In this document: piece after piece, positions 8,953 through 21,264 of the stretch | Numbering within the stretch: position 1 is the stretch's first letter | Layout: every line of letters begins with the position of its first letter | Assembly (NCBI GenBank): GCA_030272155.1 | Contig: CP126203.1 | Location: forward strand, 1,054,001 to 1,118,000 | Length of the DNA: 64,000 bases | Reading direction: 5' to 3' | Source of the DNA: Tetradesmus obliquus | Taxonomy: Eukaryota > Chlorophyta > Chlorophyceae > Sphaeropleales > Scenedesmaceae | Made by a program: the position numbers and the translations under genes | Notes under the pieces: model-generated | Told to the model about the DNA's origin: nothing | Database searches by the model: none | The model's input: only the letters and a program-made list of their open reading frames with translations

Positions 8953-9671
8953 GTGGGGTAGGGTACGAACCTAGCATCCCAGATATGAGACAAAGCCACA
9001 TAGCACACAAACAGAAAGCCATGCTGGCACAGCAACCTGCTGCTTGTGGTAGGTACAGCAAGGCACAGCTGCTGAACCTGCTGCCTTGGTTTGCTTGCAT
9101 GTCAGCTGTCCTGCAGGCACCTCACCTGCTTGCAGCGCCCGCTCCAAACTGCTAGTTTTTTTCAGCTCCAGAATTCAGCGTGATCACACAAGATGAATGT
9201 CTGCAGGAGAGTGTGTGGACTGGCAGCACTCAACCAACTGTGCTCAACCACCCTAGCTGCACACGCGCAGCAGCTGCCTGTAATGCTGAAACGTTGATCG
9301 GTGATAAGCAACAAGATTAGCAGCAGCAGCACAGCGCACAACGTACAGGGCCAGACAGCAGACCGCAACAACAGCGGCAGGGCACTTGGCACACCACAGC
9401 TGCAGAGCCCGATCAGCCAGCAGGTGCTGCCCAGAAGTAGAAACGGTTACATAAATACATATGTGCAGGCAGCAGCGCCCTATAGCAGCAGAAAGCAGCA
9501 GATAACAGACCCGCGAAAATTCAAAGAGTCGGGGCGCAGCAGGTGGTTTGCAAGCACTTTACTCAAGTTACACAGCACCCCATATAGTGGCTCAATTTGA
9601 TTTAGATTCGTTGTTGAAAGTTGCATTTAATGAGTATGCTGCCTTTGCGCTACTTTCGTACCAGTGCCTAG
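8953..9671 (+). mobile_element. 719-bp non-autonomous insert with TIRs and GT-AG ends (leader of copy 3)
   Basis: It is inserted between CCTTCA and TGAAGG; removing it gives exactly the junction seen before copy 4. The ends form an imperfect inverted repeat: GGTACGAA at 8962-8969 and its complement TTCGTACC at 9655-9662 each lie 9 bp in from the ends, followed inward by TAGC/GCTA. Including the flanks, GCCTTCA is also inverted on both sides. It begins GT and ends CTAG, so on the + strand it could also be spliced as an intron from the transposase leader. Open frames inside (up to 99 codons) are not recognisable, and it carries no transposase. A T7 run followed by CAG at 9156-9164 is an alternative acceptor-like site. 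No clear target duplication exists; AGT at 8952-8954 and 9670-9672 is the only short direct repeat. Confidence 0.8.
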
Positions 9672-9782
9672 TGAAGGCTGGTCAAACTCCAGGTTGCTGC
9701 AAACATTAGGTTGACCTGACATGTTATTTCTGTTTGCACTGCTAGCAGAAGCACAGCTGACTCCTGCATATGTTTTGAATCC

Positions 9783-11998
9783 ATGGCTGCAGGGTGGCTG
9801 TCCATGGTGCGCAAGCACCCTTTGGGATGGGAGAGCAACCGCAAGTCAACGGGCGCGCGGGTGGCGGCGGTGGTGGCGGTGCTCACGATGCTAGCCATCG
9901 CCGGCAGTCCAAAGGGTGCGGCAGGCTATTACAGAGTACACTTTCCTAAGCATGCTGCTCAAATCAAACAGGACCTGAATTCCTTCTGCATGACCCACTA
10001 CAAGAACTTCAAGCAGTATGGCACGGTGGCAACTCCCAAGCACAAGGGCAGACCCCCAAAAGTCCCAGATGACGTGGCATTAAAGGCCAGTGAAACATTC
10101 AAAGCTGGCAAGGTAGTCAAGGCCTACCCAAGTGCAGAAGCAAAGAAGAAAGTCGACGTGCATGTATGGTGGACATCAATCAAACTTGCTTGTCAGGAAA
10201 ATGAGTACCTGGGTGGCCTATGCAGGAAGTACAACATCAGGCCCAAGCAACTGCTGAAGCGCATGAAAGCTGTTGACCCCAACCTGGTGCGCAGAAGAAT
10301 AGATGTGAAGATGGACCTGACAGACAAGCAGAAAGACAGGAGAAAGGCTGCAGCAGAGAGGCTCTACAAGATGTTCCAGGATGAGCCAGACTTGCTGAGC
10401 AGAATTTATTTTGTTGATGAGTGCAAACTCTGGATGTCCAACCTAGCAGGCGGCGCCATCAAGGTGTATTGCGATGCACATGATGCAAACGTACATGCTG
10501 TGCTACCATGCAAGTGGATGCGCAAGGGCCAGGACAACAAACCAGTCAAGCTACACTTTGTGTGCGCCGTCAACGCGGTGCACGGCGCTGTCTACTGCAA
10601 GTTCACCACCGGCACAACAGACAACATTGACCACGTTGGCAACCCCAACACACCATACTATGTGAGTGTGTGCTGCTATTACTTAGATGCGCGCCATTGA
10701 AAGACATGCCAGCTGTTGCGTTCTGTGTACACACAACGTGGCAGTGCATCTCGCAGTGCCTCAGGGAAGGCGCGCTGCACACCGCGGCCTGCGCTGACCA
10801 TAACAGCAGAGTAGCTTGGTGACAGCACAATGACACCACCCCCAGCAGCAAGCTGGAAACCAGTCTCCAGGGAATCCTGCCAGTCACTTTCACATGTGCG
10901 CACCCGCAGCACACTGCCGCCTGCTGGCAGGAACTTGGCATACGCAGCAGCACAGAAGGCAACGTCGCGCTGCAACAGCTTCTCTGTGCTGTTGTCATAC
11001 ATACCAGTGTCATGGCATGTCCCATCTGCTTGAATCAGCACGCTGCGCTGCGCATGCAAGAAATCGACCCGGCCTCGCCACCACCCTACTGCCACTTGCG
11101 CGCACATGCTGTCACATATTCCCAACCTGTACAGCTTGCGCATCAGCTGCTCCTCACTTGCAGGCATGTTGCGTGCGCCTGTGCCACCCACTTTAGGCAT
11201 CAAACATGCACACTGCTTGCACTCCAGAGCTGCTTCAGTTGCGGCAGCGCGCGGCTCGCAGAACTTGAAGTGCTGCACACCTGGCAGGCAGCCCGTCATG
11301 GCCCAGTACAGTGGCCGCTTGCGTATCCCCAAGCTGATGATCCTGGGCCTGCTTTTACCATCTGCCTCAAGCCTGATGAATGGGCGTCCCTTTTCATCCA
11401 CTTGCACATTTAGCTGCGCTGCTGCTAACAAGGCTTTCCGCTGCCAACCCGGCAAAACCTGCACCTGCAGTTGAAGAGGCAGAAGAAGAAGAAGAACGTG
11501 AAGGCCAAGAGCATGACACAGCTGGAGTTTGTCCACTGCATGAAGGAGCTTGCAGAGAAGGCTAACCAACAGCAGCGCGCGCGCGGCACTACGCCGCTGT
11601 ACATCTTCGACAACCCCAGTGTTCATGTCGGGCAGGATGCCGCAGAGCTCCTAGCTGCAGTTGGCATCAGCCCAGAGCAGGTGCTGCAAATTGCACCCTA
11701 CTCCCCAGACTTCAACCAGCCCATTGAGCATGCATTCGGCAGCCTCAAGGCTAGCTTCCGCAACCATCTGTACAACACCTACCAGCTGACTGGTGCAGAT
11801 GTATCACCGCGTGATCTGCAGCGGACGCTGCGTGACATATTCATGAACATCACACCTGCCTCTGTCATGGCTGATGCACTGAGGCTGCCAGATTTGTGGG
11901 ATGTGGTGCGCAGCAGGCTGGACAGGGTGTTTGTATGCCGTGACAACAAGCAGCGCACGGGTACGGCTGGCAACTGGCCTAGGGATGATCAGCGCTGA
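9783..11998 (+). CDS. Tc1/mariner-like transposase, copy 3
   Basis: Exons are 9783-10661 and 11471-11998, with the intron at 10662-11470. It is the first copy with T at the variable intron base (11411). Its leader carries the 719-bp insert. Confidence 0.85.
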
Positions 11999-12186
11999 GC
12001 ACGCTGCTGCTGCTGCTGCTGCAGGGCTTAGAATGTATATGGCTGCTGGCTGCACTCTAGACAGCTAGCAGCTGTCAGCAGGTCGTTGATTGACACTCCC
12101 TGCAAGCTCACCTTTCTGACAGCTCCTCTGCTGGTTGGGCTCCTGTGTGTGCGCACCGCACGGCGCCGGCGATGTGCTGGTGCCAT
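10679..12186 (-). CDS. Predicted DUF559/Vsr-like endonuclease, copy 3
   Basis: The first exon is 12186-12112, the intron 12111-11465 and the main exon 11464-10679. The base change at 11411 turns a CTG Leu codon into CTA Leu here, so the protein is unchanged. Confidence 0.55.
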
Positions 12187-13253
12187 GCTGTAGCTGGGTG
12201 GTTATGTCTCTGTTTTCAACTGTATGCCAGCATGGACAGCCACAGGCATGATAAGTTGATAGATTGTTATCTGATAATAATTGTCAGATGGTGTATTGGT
12301 GCATAGACTGGCCCAGAGTGAAAAGCGCGCGCGCGTGGCAAGGCAGTTCTGCCAGGGCAGCAGTGCTGTTGATGGGCAGTTCACATGCAGGCGAGTTGAG
12401 CCAATGTGCGTGAATGATTGTACTTGTTACGGCTAAAATTAATTATTGTACGTGCTAACATGTGCTTCATGCAGCTCCAGCTACTGAACCACACGTTACT
12501 TGTCTCAACGGTTGCCCTACCAAGCAGGATGCTTTGATGTTGCTGCACTCTTGGCATTGTAATAACATCTATTCAAGTATTTAATTGAGCTGACGCACGG
12601 CAGGAGAAAGCTGTGTTTGAGTCAGGTAATCCGTGACGGGGAAGTGCTGCCGAATCAGCCACTCTCGATGCAGACAGCTGTCACGCTGCAAACTTATCCT
12701 CATACATAACAGCTGATTCTTACATCTTACTGGGCCGAGAATTTTCTCCGGTGGGACGCCGGGCAGCCAGCCTGGTCACGGAGCCAGTGAGTCCAAGACA
12801 CCTGTGCAGGCTATGCCAGCTCGATCGTGCTGCGGCAGCAACAGCAGACAATTCGGATTGCTTTTAAAACGTCTTTCAAGACAAGGCTGTGCTCTGAATG
12901 TGCTTTTGTGAATTTAGCAGCAGCACTGCATGACCACCAGGCTGCTGCTGCTGCTGTCTTGCCTGGCAAAGTGTGCATTCGAAAAACAGAGGCTACAGCA
13001 GGTGACAGCACCCTCCTCTGAGCTGCACTCTGCTGTCTGCTGCTGAATGTGCTGCTGGCCAGGCAGGTCCCAGCAATTGCAAACAACAGTAATGCAGGAT
13101 TTGGGACAGCTGCACCACCAGCAGCAGTTGCAGCAGGCCTGCTATAACATAAAAAGGTGGGCAGGCATTTCATCAACTTTGCCCAGAAACAGCAGCAGCA
13201 GGATTGCAATGCAGGCTGAGAACTGCTGCAGCAAAGGAAGATGTGCATTTTTG

Positions 13254-13265
13254 CCTTCATGAAGG
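13254..13265. other. Empty insert site, junction allele AT (leader of copy 4)
   Basis: CCTTCATGAAGG is a perfect 12-bp palindrome and equals the exact product of removing the GT...AG insert. It is one base longer than the other empty alleles, which makes this unit 3588 bp. It creates an upstream ATG at 13259 that opens a 12-codon frame ending in TAG. Confidence 0.9.
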
Positions 13266-13370
13266 CTGGTCAAACTCCAGGTTGCTGCAAACATTAGGTT
13301 GACCTGACATGTTATTTCTGTTTGCACTGCTAGCAGAAGCACAGCTGACTCCTGCATATGTTTTGAATCC

Positions 13371-15586
13371 ATGGCTGCAGGGTGGCTGTCCATGGTGCGC
13401 AAGCACCCTTTGGGATGGGAGAGCAACCGCAAGTCAACGGGCGCGCGGGTGGCGGCGGTGGTGGCGGTGCTCACGATGCTAGCCATCGCCGGCAGTCCAA
13501 AGGGTGCGGCAGGCTATTACAGAGTACACTTTCCTAAGCATGCTGCTCAAATCAAACAGGACCTGAATTCCTTCTGCATGACCCACTACAAGAACTTCAA
13601 GCAGTATGGCACGGTGGCAACTCCCAAGCACAAGGGCAGACCCCCAAAAGTCCCAGATGACGTGGCATTAAAGGCCAGTGAAACATTCAAAGCTGGCAAG
13701 GTAGTCAAGGCCTACCCAAGTGCAGAAGCAAAGAAGAAAGTCGACGTGCATGTATGGTGGACATCAATCAAACTTGCTTGTCAGGAAAATGAGTACCTGG
13801 GTGGCCTATGCAGGAAGTACAACATCAGGCCCAAGCAACTGCTGAAGCGCATGAAAGCTGTTGACCCCAACCTGGTGCGCAGAAGAATAGATGTGAAGAT
13901 GGACCTGACAGACAAGCAGAAAGACAGGAGAAAGGCTGCAGCAGAGAGGCTCTACAAGATGTTCCAGGATGAGCCAGACTTGCTGAGCAGAATTTATTTT
14001 GTTGATGAGTGCAAACTCTGGATGTCCAACCTAGCAGGCGGCGCCATCAAGGTGTATTGCGATGCACATGATGCAAACGTACATGCTGTGCTACCATGCA
14101 AGTGGATGCGCAAGGGCCAGGACAACAAACCAGTCAAGCTACACTTTGTGTGCGCCGTCAACGCGGTGCACGGCGCTGTCTACTGCAAGTTCACCACCGG
14201 CACAACAGACAACATTGACCACGTTGGCAACCCCAACACACCATACTATGTGAGTGTGTGCTGCTATTACTTAGATGCGCGCCATTGAAAGACATGCCAG
14301 CTGTTGCGTTCTGTGTACACACAACGTGGCAGTGCATCTCGCAGTGCCTCAGGGAAGGCGCGCTGCACACCGCGGCCTGCGCTGACCATAACAGCAGAGT
14401 AGCTTGGTGACAGCACAATGACACCACCCCCAGCAGCAAGCTGGAAACCAGTCTCCAGGGAATCCTGCCAGTCACTTTCACATGTGCGCACCCGCAGCAC
14501 ACTGCCGCCTGCTGGCAGGAACTTGGCATACGCAGCAGCACAGAAGGCAACGTCGCGCTGCAACAGCTTCTCTGTGCTGTTGTCATACATACCAGTGTCA
14601 TGGCATGTCCCATCTGCTTGAATCAGCACGCTGCGCTGCGCATGCAAGAAATCGACCCGGCCTCGCCACCACCCTACTGCCACTTGCGCGCACATGCTGT
14701 CACATATTCCCAACCTGTACAGCTTGCGCATCAGCTGCTCCTCACTTGCAGGCATGTTGCGTGCGCCTGTGCCACCCACTTTAGGCATCAAACATGCACA
14801 CTGCTTGCACTCCAGAGCTGCTTCAGTTGCGGCAGCGCGCGGCTCGCAGAACTTGAAGTGCTGCACACCTGGCAGGCAGCCCGTCATGGCCCAGTACAGT
14901 GGCCGCTTGCGTATCCCCAAGCTGATGATCCTGGGCCTGCTTTTACCATCTGCCTCAAGCCTGATGAATGGGCGTCCCTTTTCATCCACTTGCACATTTA
15001 GCTGCGCTGCTGCTAACAAGGCTTTCCGCTGCCAACCCGGCAAAACCTGCACCTGCAGTTGAAGAGGCAGAAGAAGAAGAAGAACGTGAAGGCCAAGAGC
15101 ATGACACAGCTGGAGTTTGTCCACTGCATGAAGGAGCTTGCAGAGAAGGCTAACCAACAGCAGCGCGCGCGCGGCACTACGCCGCTGTACATCTTCGACA
15201 ACCCCAGTGTTCATGTCGGGCAGGATGCCGCAGAGCTCCTAGCTGCAGTTGGCATCAGCCCAGAGCAGGTGCTGCAAATTGCACCCTACTCCCCAGACTT
15301 CAACCAGCCCATTGAGCATGCATTCGGCAGCCTCAAGGCTAGCTTCCGCAACCATCTGTACAACACCTACCAGCTGACTGGTGCAGATGTATCACCGCGT
15401 GATCTGCAGCGGACGCTGCGTGACATATTCATGAACATCACACCTGCCTCTGTCATGGCTGATGCACTGAGGCTGCCAGATTTGTGGGATGTGGTGCGCA
15501 GCAGGCTGGACAGGGTGTTTGTATGCCGTGACAACAAGCAGCGCACGGGTACGGCTGGCAACTGGCCTAGGGATGATCAGCGCTGA
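13371..15586 (+). CDS. Tc1/mariner-like transposase, copy 4
   Basis: Exons are 13371-14249 and 15059-15586, with the intron at 14250-15058. Its leader has a short upstream frame (13259) not present in the A and T empty alleles. Confidence 0.85.
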
Positions 15587-15774
15587 GCACGCTGCTGCTG
15601 CTGCTGCTGCAGGGCTTAGAATGTATATGGCTGCTGGCTGCACTCTAGACAGCTAGCAGCTGTCAGCAGGTCGTTGATTGACACTCCCTGCAAGCTCACC
15701 TTTCTGACAGCTCCTCTGCTGGTTGGGCTCCTGTGTGTGCGCACCGCACGGCGCCGGCGATGTGCTGGTGCCAT
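14267..15774 (-). CDS. Predicted DUF559/Vsr-like endonuclease, copy 4
   Basis: The first exon is 15774-15700, the intron 15699-15053 and the main exon 15052-14267. Confidence 0.55.
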
Positions 15775-16841
15775 GCTGTAGCTGGGTGGTTATGTCTCTG
15801 TTTTCAACTGTATGCCAGCATGGACAGCCACAGGCATGATAAGTTGATAGATTGTTATCTGATAATAATTGTCAGATGGTGTATTGGTGCATAGACTGGC
15901 CCAGAGTGAAAAGCGCGCGCGCGTGGCAAGGCAGTTCTGCCAGGGCAGCAGTGCTGTTGATGGGCAGTTCACATGCAGGCGAGTTGAGCCAATGTGCGTG
16001 AATGATTGTACTTGTTACGGCTAAAATTAATTATTGTACGTGCTAACATGTGCTTCATGCAGCTCCAGCTACTGAACCACACGTTACTTGTCTCAACGGT
16101 TGCCCTACCAAGCAGGATGCTTTGATGTTGCTGCACTCTTGGCATTGTAATAACATCTATTCAAGTATTTAATTGAGCTGACGCACGGCAGGAGAAAGCT
16201 GTGTTTGAGTCAGGTAATCCGTGACGGGGAAGTGCTGCCGAATCAGCCACTCTCGATGCAGACAGCTGTCACGCTGCAAACTTATCCTCATACATAACAG
16301 CTGATTCTTACATCTTACTGGGCCGAGAATTTTCTCCGGTGGGACGCCGGGCAGCCAGCCTGGTCACGGAGCCAGTGAGTCCAAGACACCTGTGCAGGCT
16401 ATGCCAGCTCGATCGTGCTGCGGCAGCAACAGCAGACAATTCGGATTGCTTTTAAAACGTCTTTCAAGACAAGGCTGTGCTCTGAATGTGCTTTTGTGAA
16501 TTTAGCAGCAGCACTGCATGACCACCAGGCTGCTGCTGCTGCTGTCTTGCCTGGCAAAGTGTGCATTCGAAAAACAGAGGCTACAGCAGGTGACAGCACC
16601 CTCCTCTGAGCTGCACTCTGCTGTCTGCTGCTGAATGTGCTGCTGGCCAGGCAGGTCCCAGCAATTGCAAACAACAGTAATGCAGGATTTGGGACAGCTG
16701 CACCACCAGCAGCAGTTGCAGCAGGCCTGCTATAACATAAAAAGGTGGGCAGGCATTTCATCAACTTTGCCCAGAAACAGCAGCAGCAGGATTGCAATGC
16801 AGGCTGAGAACTGCTGCAGCAAAGGAAGATGTGCATTTTTG

Positions 16842-16852
16842 CCTTCTGAAGG
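16842..16852. other. Empty insert site, junction allele T (leader of copy 5)
   Basis: The site reads CCTTC-T-GAAGG and is identical to the leaders of copies 2, 8 and 10. Confidence 0.9.
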
Positions 16853-16957
16853 CTGGTCAAACTCCAGGTTGCTGCAAACATTAGGTTGACCTGACATGTT
16901 ATTTCTGTTTGCACTGCTAGCAGAAGCACAGCTGACTCCTGCATATGTTTTGAATCC

Positions 16958-19173
16958 ATGGCTGCAGGGTGGCTGTCCATGGTGCGCAAGCACCCTTTGG
17001 GATGGGAGAGCAACCGCAAGTCAACGGGCGCGCGGGTGGCGGCGGTGGTGGCGGTGCTCACGATGCTAGCCATCGCCGGCAGTCCAAAGGGTGCGGCAGG
17101 CTATTACAGAGTACACTTTCCTAAGCATGCTGCTCAAATCAAACAGGACCTGAATTCCTTCTGCATGACCCACTACAAGAACTTCAAGCAGTATGGCACG
17201 GTGGCAACTCCCAAGCACAAGGGCAGACCCCCAAAAGTCCCAGATGACGTGGCATTAAAGGCCAGTGAAACATTCAAAGCTGGCAAGGTAGTCAAGGCCT
17301 ACCCAAGTGCAGAAGCAAAGAAGAAAGTCGACGTGCATGTATGGTGGACATCAATCAAACTTGCTTGTCAGGAAAATGAGTACCTGGGTGGCCTATGCAG
17401 GAAGTACAACATCAGGCCCAAGCAACTGCTGAAGCGCATGAAAGCTGTTGACCCCAACCTGGTGCGCAGAAGAATAGATGTGAAGATGGACCTGACAGAC
17501 AAGCAGAAAGACAGGAGAAAGGCTGCAGCAGAGAGGCTCTACAAGATGTTCCAGGATGAGCCAGACTTGCTGAGCAGAATTTATTTTGTTGATGAGTGCA
17601 AACTCTGGATGTCCAACCTAGCAGGCGGCGCCATCAAGGTGTATTGCGATGCACATGATGCAAACGTACATGCTGTGCTACCATGCAAGTGGATGCGCAA
17701 GGGCCAGGACAACAAACCAGTCAAGCTACACTTTGTGTGCGCCGTCAACGCGGTGCACGGCGCTGTCTACTGCAAGTTCACCACCGGCACAACAGACAAC
17801 ATTGACCACGTTGGCAACCCCAACACACCATACTATGTGAGTGTGTGCTGCTATTACTTAGATGCGCGCCATTGAAAGACATGCCAGCTGTTGCGTTCTG
17901 TGTACACACAACGTGGCAGTGCATCTCGCAGTGCCTCAGGGAAGGCGCGCTGCACACCGCGGCCTGCGCTGACCATAACAGCAGAGTAGCTTGGTGACAG
18001 CACAATGACACCACCCCCAGCAGCAAGCTGGAAACCAGTCTCCAGGGAATCCTGCCAGTCACTTTCACATGTGCGCACCCGCAGCACACTGCCGCCTGCT
18101 GGCAGGAACTTGGCATACGCAGCAGCACAGAAGGCAACGTCGCGCTGCAACAGCTTCTCTGTGCTGTTGTCATACATACCAGTGTCATGGCATGTCCCAT
18201 CTGCTTGAATCAGCACGCTGCGCTGCGCATGCAAGAAATCGACCCGGCCTCGCCACCACCCTACTGCCACTTGCGCGCACATGCTGTCACATATTCCCAA
18301 CCTGTACAGCTTGCGCATCAGCTGCTCCTCACTTGCAGGCATGTTGCGTGCGCCTGTGCCACCCACTTTAGGCATCAAACATGCACACTGCTTGCACTCC
18401 AGAGCTGCTTCAGTTGCGGCAGCGCGCGGCTCGCAGAACTTGAAGTGCTGCACACCTGGCAGGCAGCCCGTCATGGCCCAGTACAGTGGCCGCTTGCGTA
18501 TCCCCAAGCTGATGATCCTGGGCCTGCTTTTACCATCTGCCTCAAGCCTGATGAATGGGCGTCCCTTTTCATCCACTTGCACATTTAGCTGCGCTGCTGC
18601 TAACAAGGCTTTCCGCTGCCAACCCGGCAAAACCTGCACCTGCAGTTGAAGAGGCAGAAGAAGAAGAAGAACGTGAAGGCCAAGAGCATGACACAGCTGG
18701 AGTTTGTCCACTGCATGAAGGAGCTTGCAGAGAAGGCTAACCAACAGCAGCGCGCGCGCGGCACTACGCCGCTGTACATCTTCGACAACCCCAGTGTTCA
18801 TGTCGGGCAGGATGCCGCAGAGCTCCTAGCTGCAGTTGGCATCAGCCCAGAGCAGGTGCTGCAAATTGCACCCTACTCCCCAGACTTCAACCAGCCCATT
18901 GAGCATGCATTCGGCAGCCTCAAGGCTAGCTTCCGCAACCATCTGTACAACACCTACCAGCTGACTGGTGCAGATGTATCACCGCGTGATCTGCAGCGGA
19001 CGCTGCGTGACATATTCATGAACATCACACCTGCCTCTGTCATGGCTGATGCACTGAGGCTGCCAGATTTGTGGGATGTGGTGCGCAGCAGGCTGGACAG
19101 GGTGTTTGTATGCCGTGACAACAAGCAGCGCACGGGTACGGCTGGCAACTGGCCTAGGGATGATCAGCGCTGA
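16958..19173 (+). CDS. Tc1/mariner-like transposase, copy 5
   Basis: Exons are 16958-17836 and 18646-19173, with the intron at 17837-18645. The protein is identical to copy 1. Confidence 0.85.
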
Positions 19174-19361
19174 GCACGCTGCTGCTGCTGCTGCTGCAGG
19201 GCTTAGAATGTATATGGCTGCTGGCTGCACTCTAGACAGCTAGCAGCTGTCAGCAGGTCGTTGATTGACACTCCCTGCAAGCTCACCTTTCTGACAGCTC
19301 CTCTGCTGGTTGGGCTCCTGTGTGTGCGCACCGCACGGCGCCGGCGATGTGCTGGTGCCAT
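17854..19361 (-). CDS. Predicted DUF559/Vsr-like endonuclease, copy 5
   Basis: The first exon is 19361-19287, the intron 19286-18640 and the main exon 18639-17854. Confidence 0.55.
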
Positions 19362-20434
19362 GCTGTAGCTGGGTGGTTATGTCTCTGTTTTCAACTGTAT
19401 GCCAGCATGGACAGCCACAGGCATGATAAGTTGATAGATTGTTATCTGATAATAATTGTCAGATGGTGTATTGGTGCATAGACTGGCCCAGAGTGAAAAG
19501 CGCGCGCGCGTGGCAAGGCAGTTCTGCCAGGGCAGCAGTGCTGTTGATGGGCAGTTCACATGCAGGCGAGTTGAGCCAATGTGCGTGAATGATTGTACTT
19601 GTTACGGCTAAAATTAATTATTGTACGTGCTAACATGTGCTTCATGCAGCTCCAGCTACTGAACCACACGTTACTTGTCTCAACGGTTGCCCTACCAAGC
19701 AGGATGCTTTGATGTTGCTGCACTCTTGGCATTGTAATAACATCTATTCAAGTATTTAATTGAGCTGACGCACGGCAGGAGAAAGCTGTGTTTGAGTCAG
19801 GTAATCCGTGACGGGGAAGTGCTGCCGAATCAGCCACTCTCGATGCAGACAGCTGTCACGCTGCAAACTTATCCTCATACATAACAGCTGATTCTTACAT
19901 CTTACTGGGCCGAGAATTTTCTCCGGTGGGACGCCGGGCAGCCAGCCTGGTCACGGAGCCAGTGAGTCCAAGACACCTGTGCAGGCTATGCCAGCTCGAT
20001 CGTGCTGCGGCAGCAACAGCAGACAATTCGGATTGCTTTTAAAACGTCTTTCAAGACAAGGCTGTGCTCTGAATGTGCTTTTGTGAATTTAGCAGCAGCA
20101 CTGCATGACCACCAGGCTGCTGCTGCTGCTGTCTTGCCTGGCAAAGTGTGCATTCGAAAAACAGAGGCTACAGCAGGTGACAGCACCCTCCTCTGAGCTG
20201 CACTCTGCTGTCTGCTGCTGAATGTGCTGCTGGCCAGGCAGGTCCCAGCAATTGCAAACAACAGTAATGCAGGATTTGGGACAGCTGCACCACCAGCAGC
20301 AGTTGCAGCAGGCCTGCTATAACATAAAAAGGTGGGCAGGCATTTCATCAACTTTGCCCAGAAACAGCAGCAGCAGGATTGCAATGCAGGCTGAGAACTG
20401 CTGCAGCAAAGGAAGATGTGCATTTTTGCCTTCA

Positions 20435-21153
20435 GTGGGGTAGGGTACGAACCTAGCATCCCAGATATGAGACAAAGCCACATAGCACACAAACAGAAAG
20501 CCATGCTGGCACAGCAACCTGCTGCTTGTGGTAGGTACAGCAAGGCACAGCTGCTGAACCTGCTGCCTTGGTTTGCTTGCATGTCAGCTGTCCTGCAGGC
20601 ACCTCACCTGCTTGCAGCGCCCGCTCCAAACTGCTAGTTTTTTTCAGCTCCAGAATTCAGCGTGATCACACAAGATGAATGTCTGCAGGAGAGTGTGTGG
20701 ACTGGCAGCACTCAACCAACTGTGCTCAACCACCCTAGCTGCACACGCGCAGCAGCTGCCTGTAATGCTGAAACGTTGATCGGTGATAAGCAACAAGATT
20801 AGCAGCAGCAGCACAGCGCACAACGTACAGGGCCAGACAGCAGACCGCAACAACAGCGGCAGGGCACTTGGCACACCACAGCTGCAGAGCCCGATCAGCC
20901 AGCAGGTGCTGCCCAGAAGTAGAAACGGTTACATAAATACATATGTGCAGGCAGCAGCGCCCTATAGCAGCAGAAAGCAGCAGATAACAGACCCGCGAAA
21001 ATTCAAAGAGTCGGGGCGCAGCAGGTGGTTTGCAAGCACTTTACTCAAGTTACACAGCACCCCATATAGTGGCTCAATTTGATTTAGATTCGTTGTTGAA
21101 AGTTGCATTTAATGAGTATGCTGCCTTTGCGCTACTTTCGTACCAGTGCCTAG
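20435..21153 (+). mobile_element. 719-bp TIR insert (leader of copy 6)
   Basis: Same insert, site and orientation as at 8953-9671. Confidence 0.8.
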
Positions 21154-21264
21154 TGAAGGCTGGTCAAACTCCAGGTTGCTGCAAACATTAGGTTGACCTG
21201 ACATGTTATTTCTGTTTGCACTGCTAGCAGAAGCACAGCTGACTCCTGCATATGTTTTGAATCC

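Noticed and set aside
9301..9600. 99-codon open frame inside the 719-bp insert
   Set aside because: Gln/Ser-rich, no domain, and begins at a non-ATG codon. The insert looks non-coding.
8953..9671. Helitron (insertion between A and T, 3' CTAG, no target duplication)
   Set aside because: The 3' end and A/T flanks fit, but the 5' end is GT rather than TC, I see no 3' hairpin, and symmetric inverted ends argue for a TIR element.
8952..9672. AGT as a 3-bp target-site duplication
   Set aside because: AGT flanks the insert on both sides, but none of the three empty alleles contains an intact single AGT at the site, so it is more likely part of the ends or partly lost at excision.
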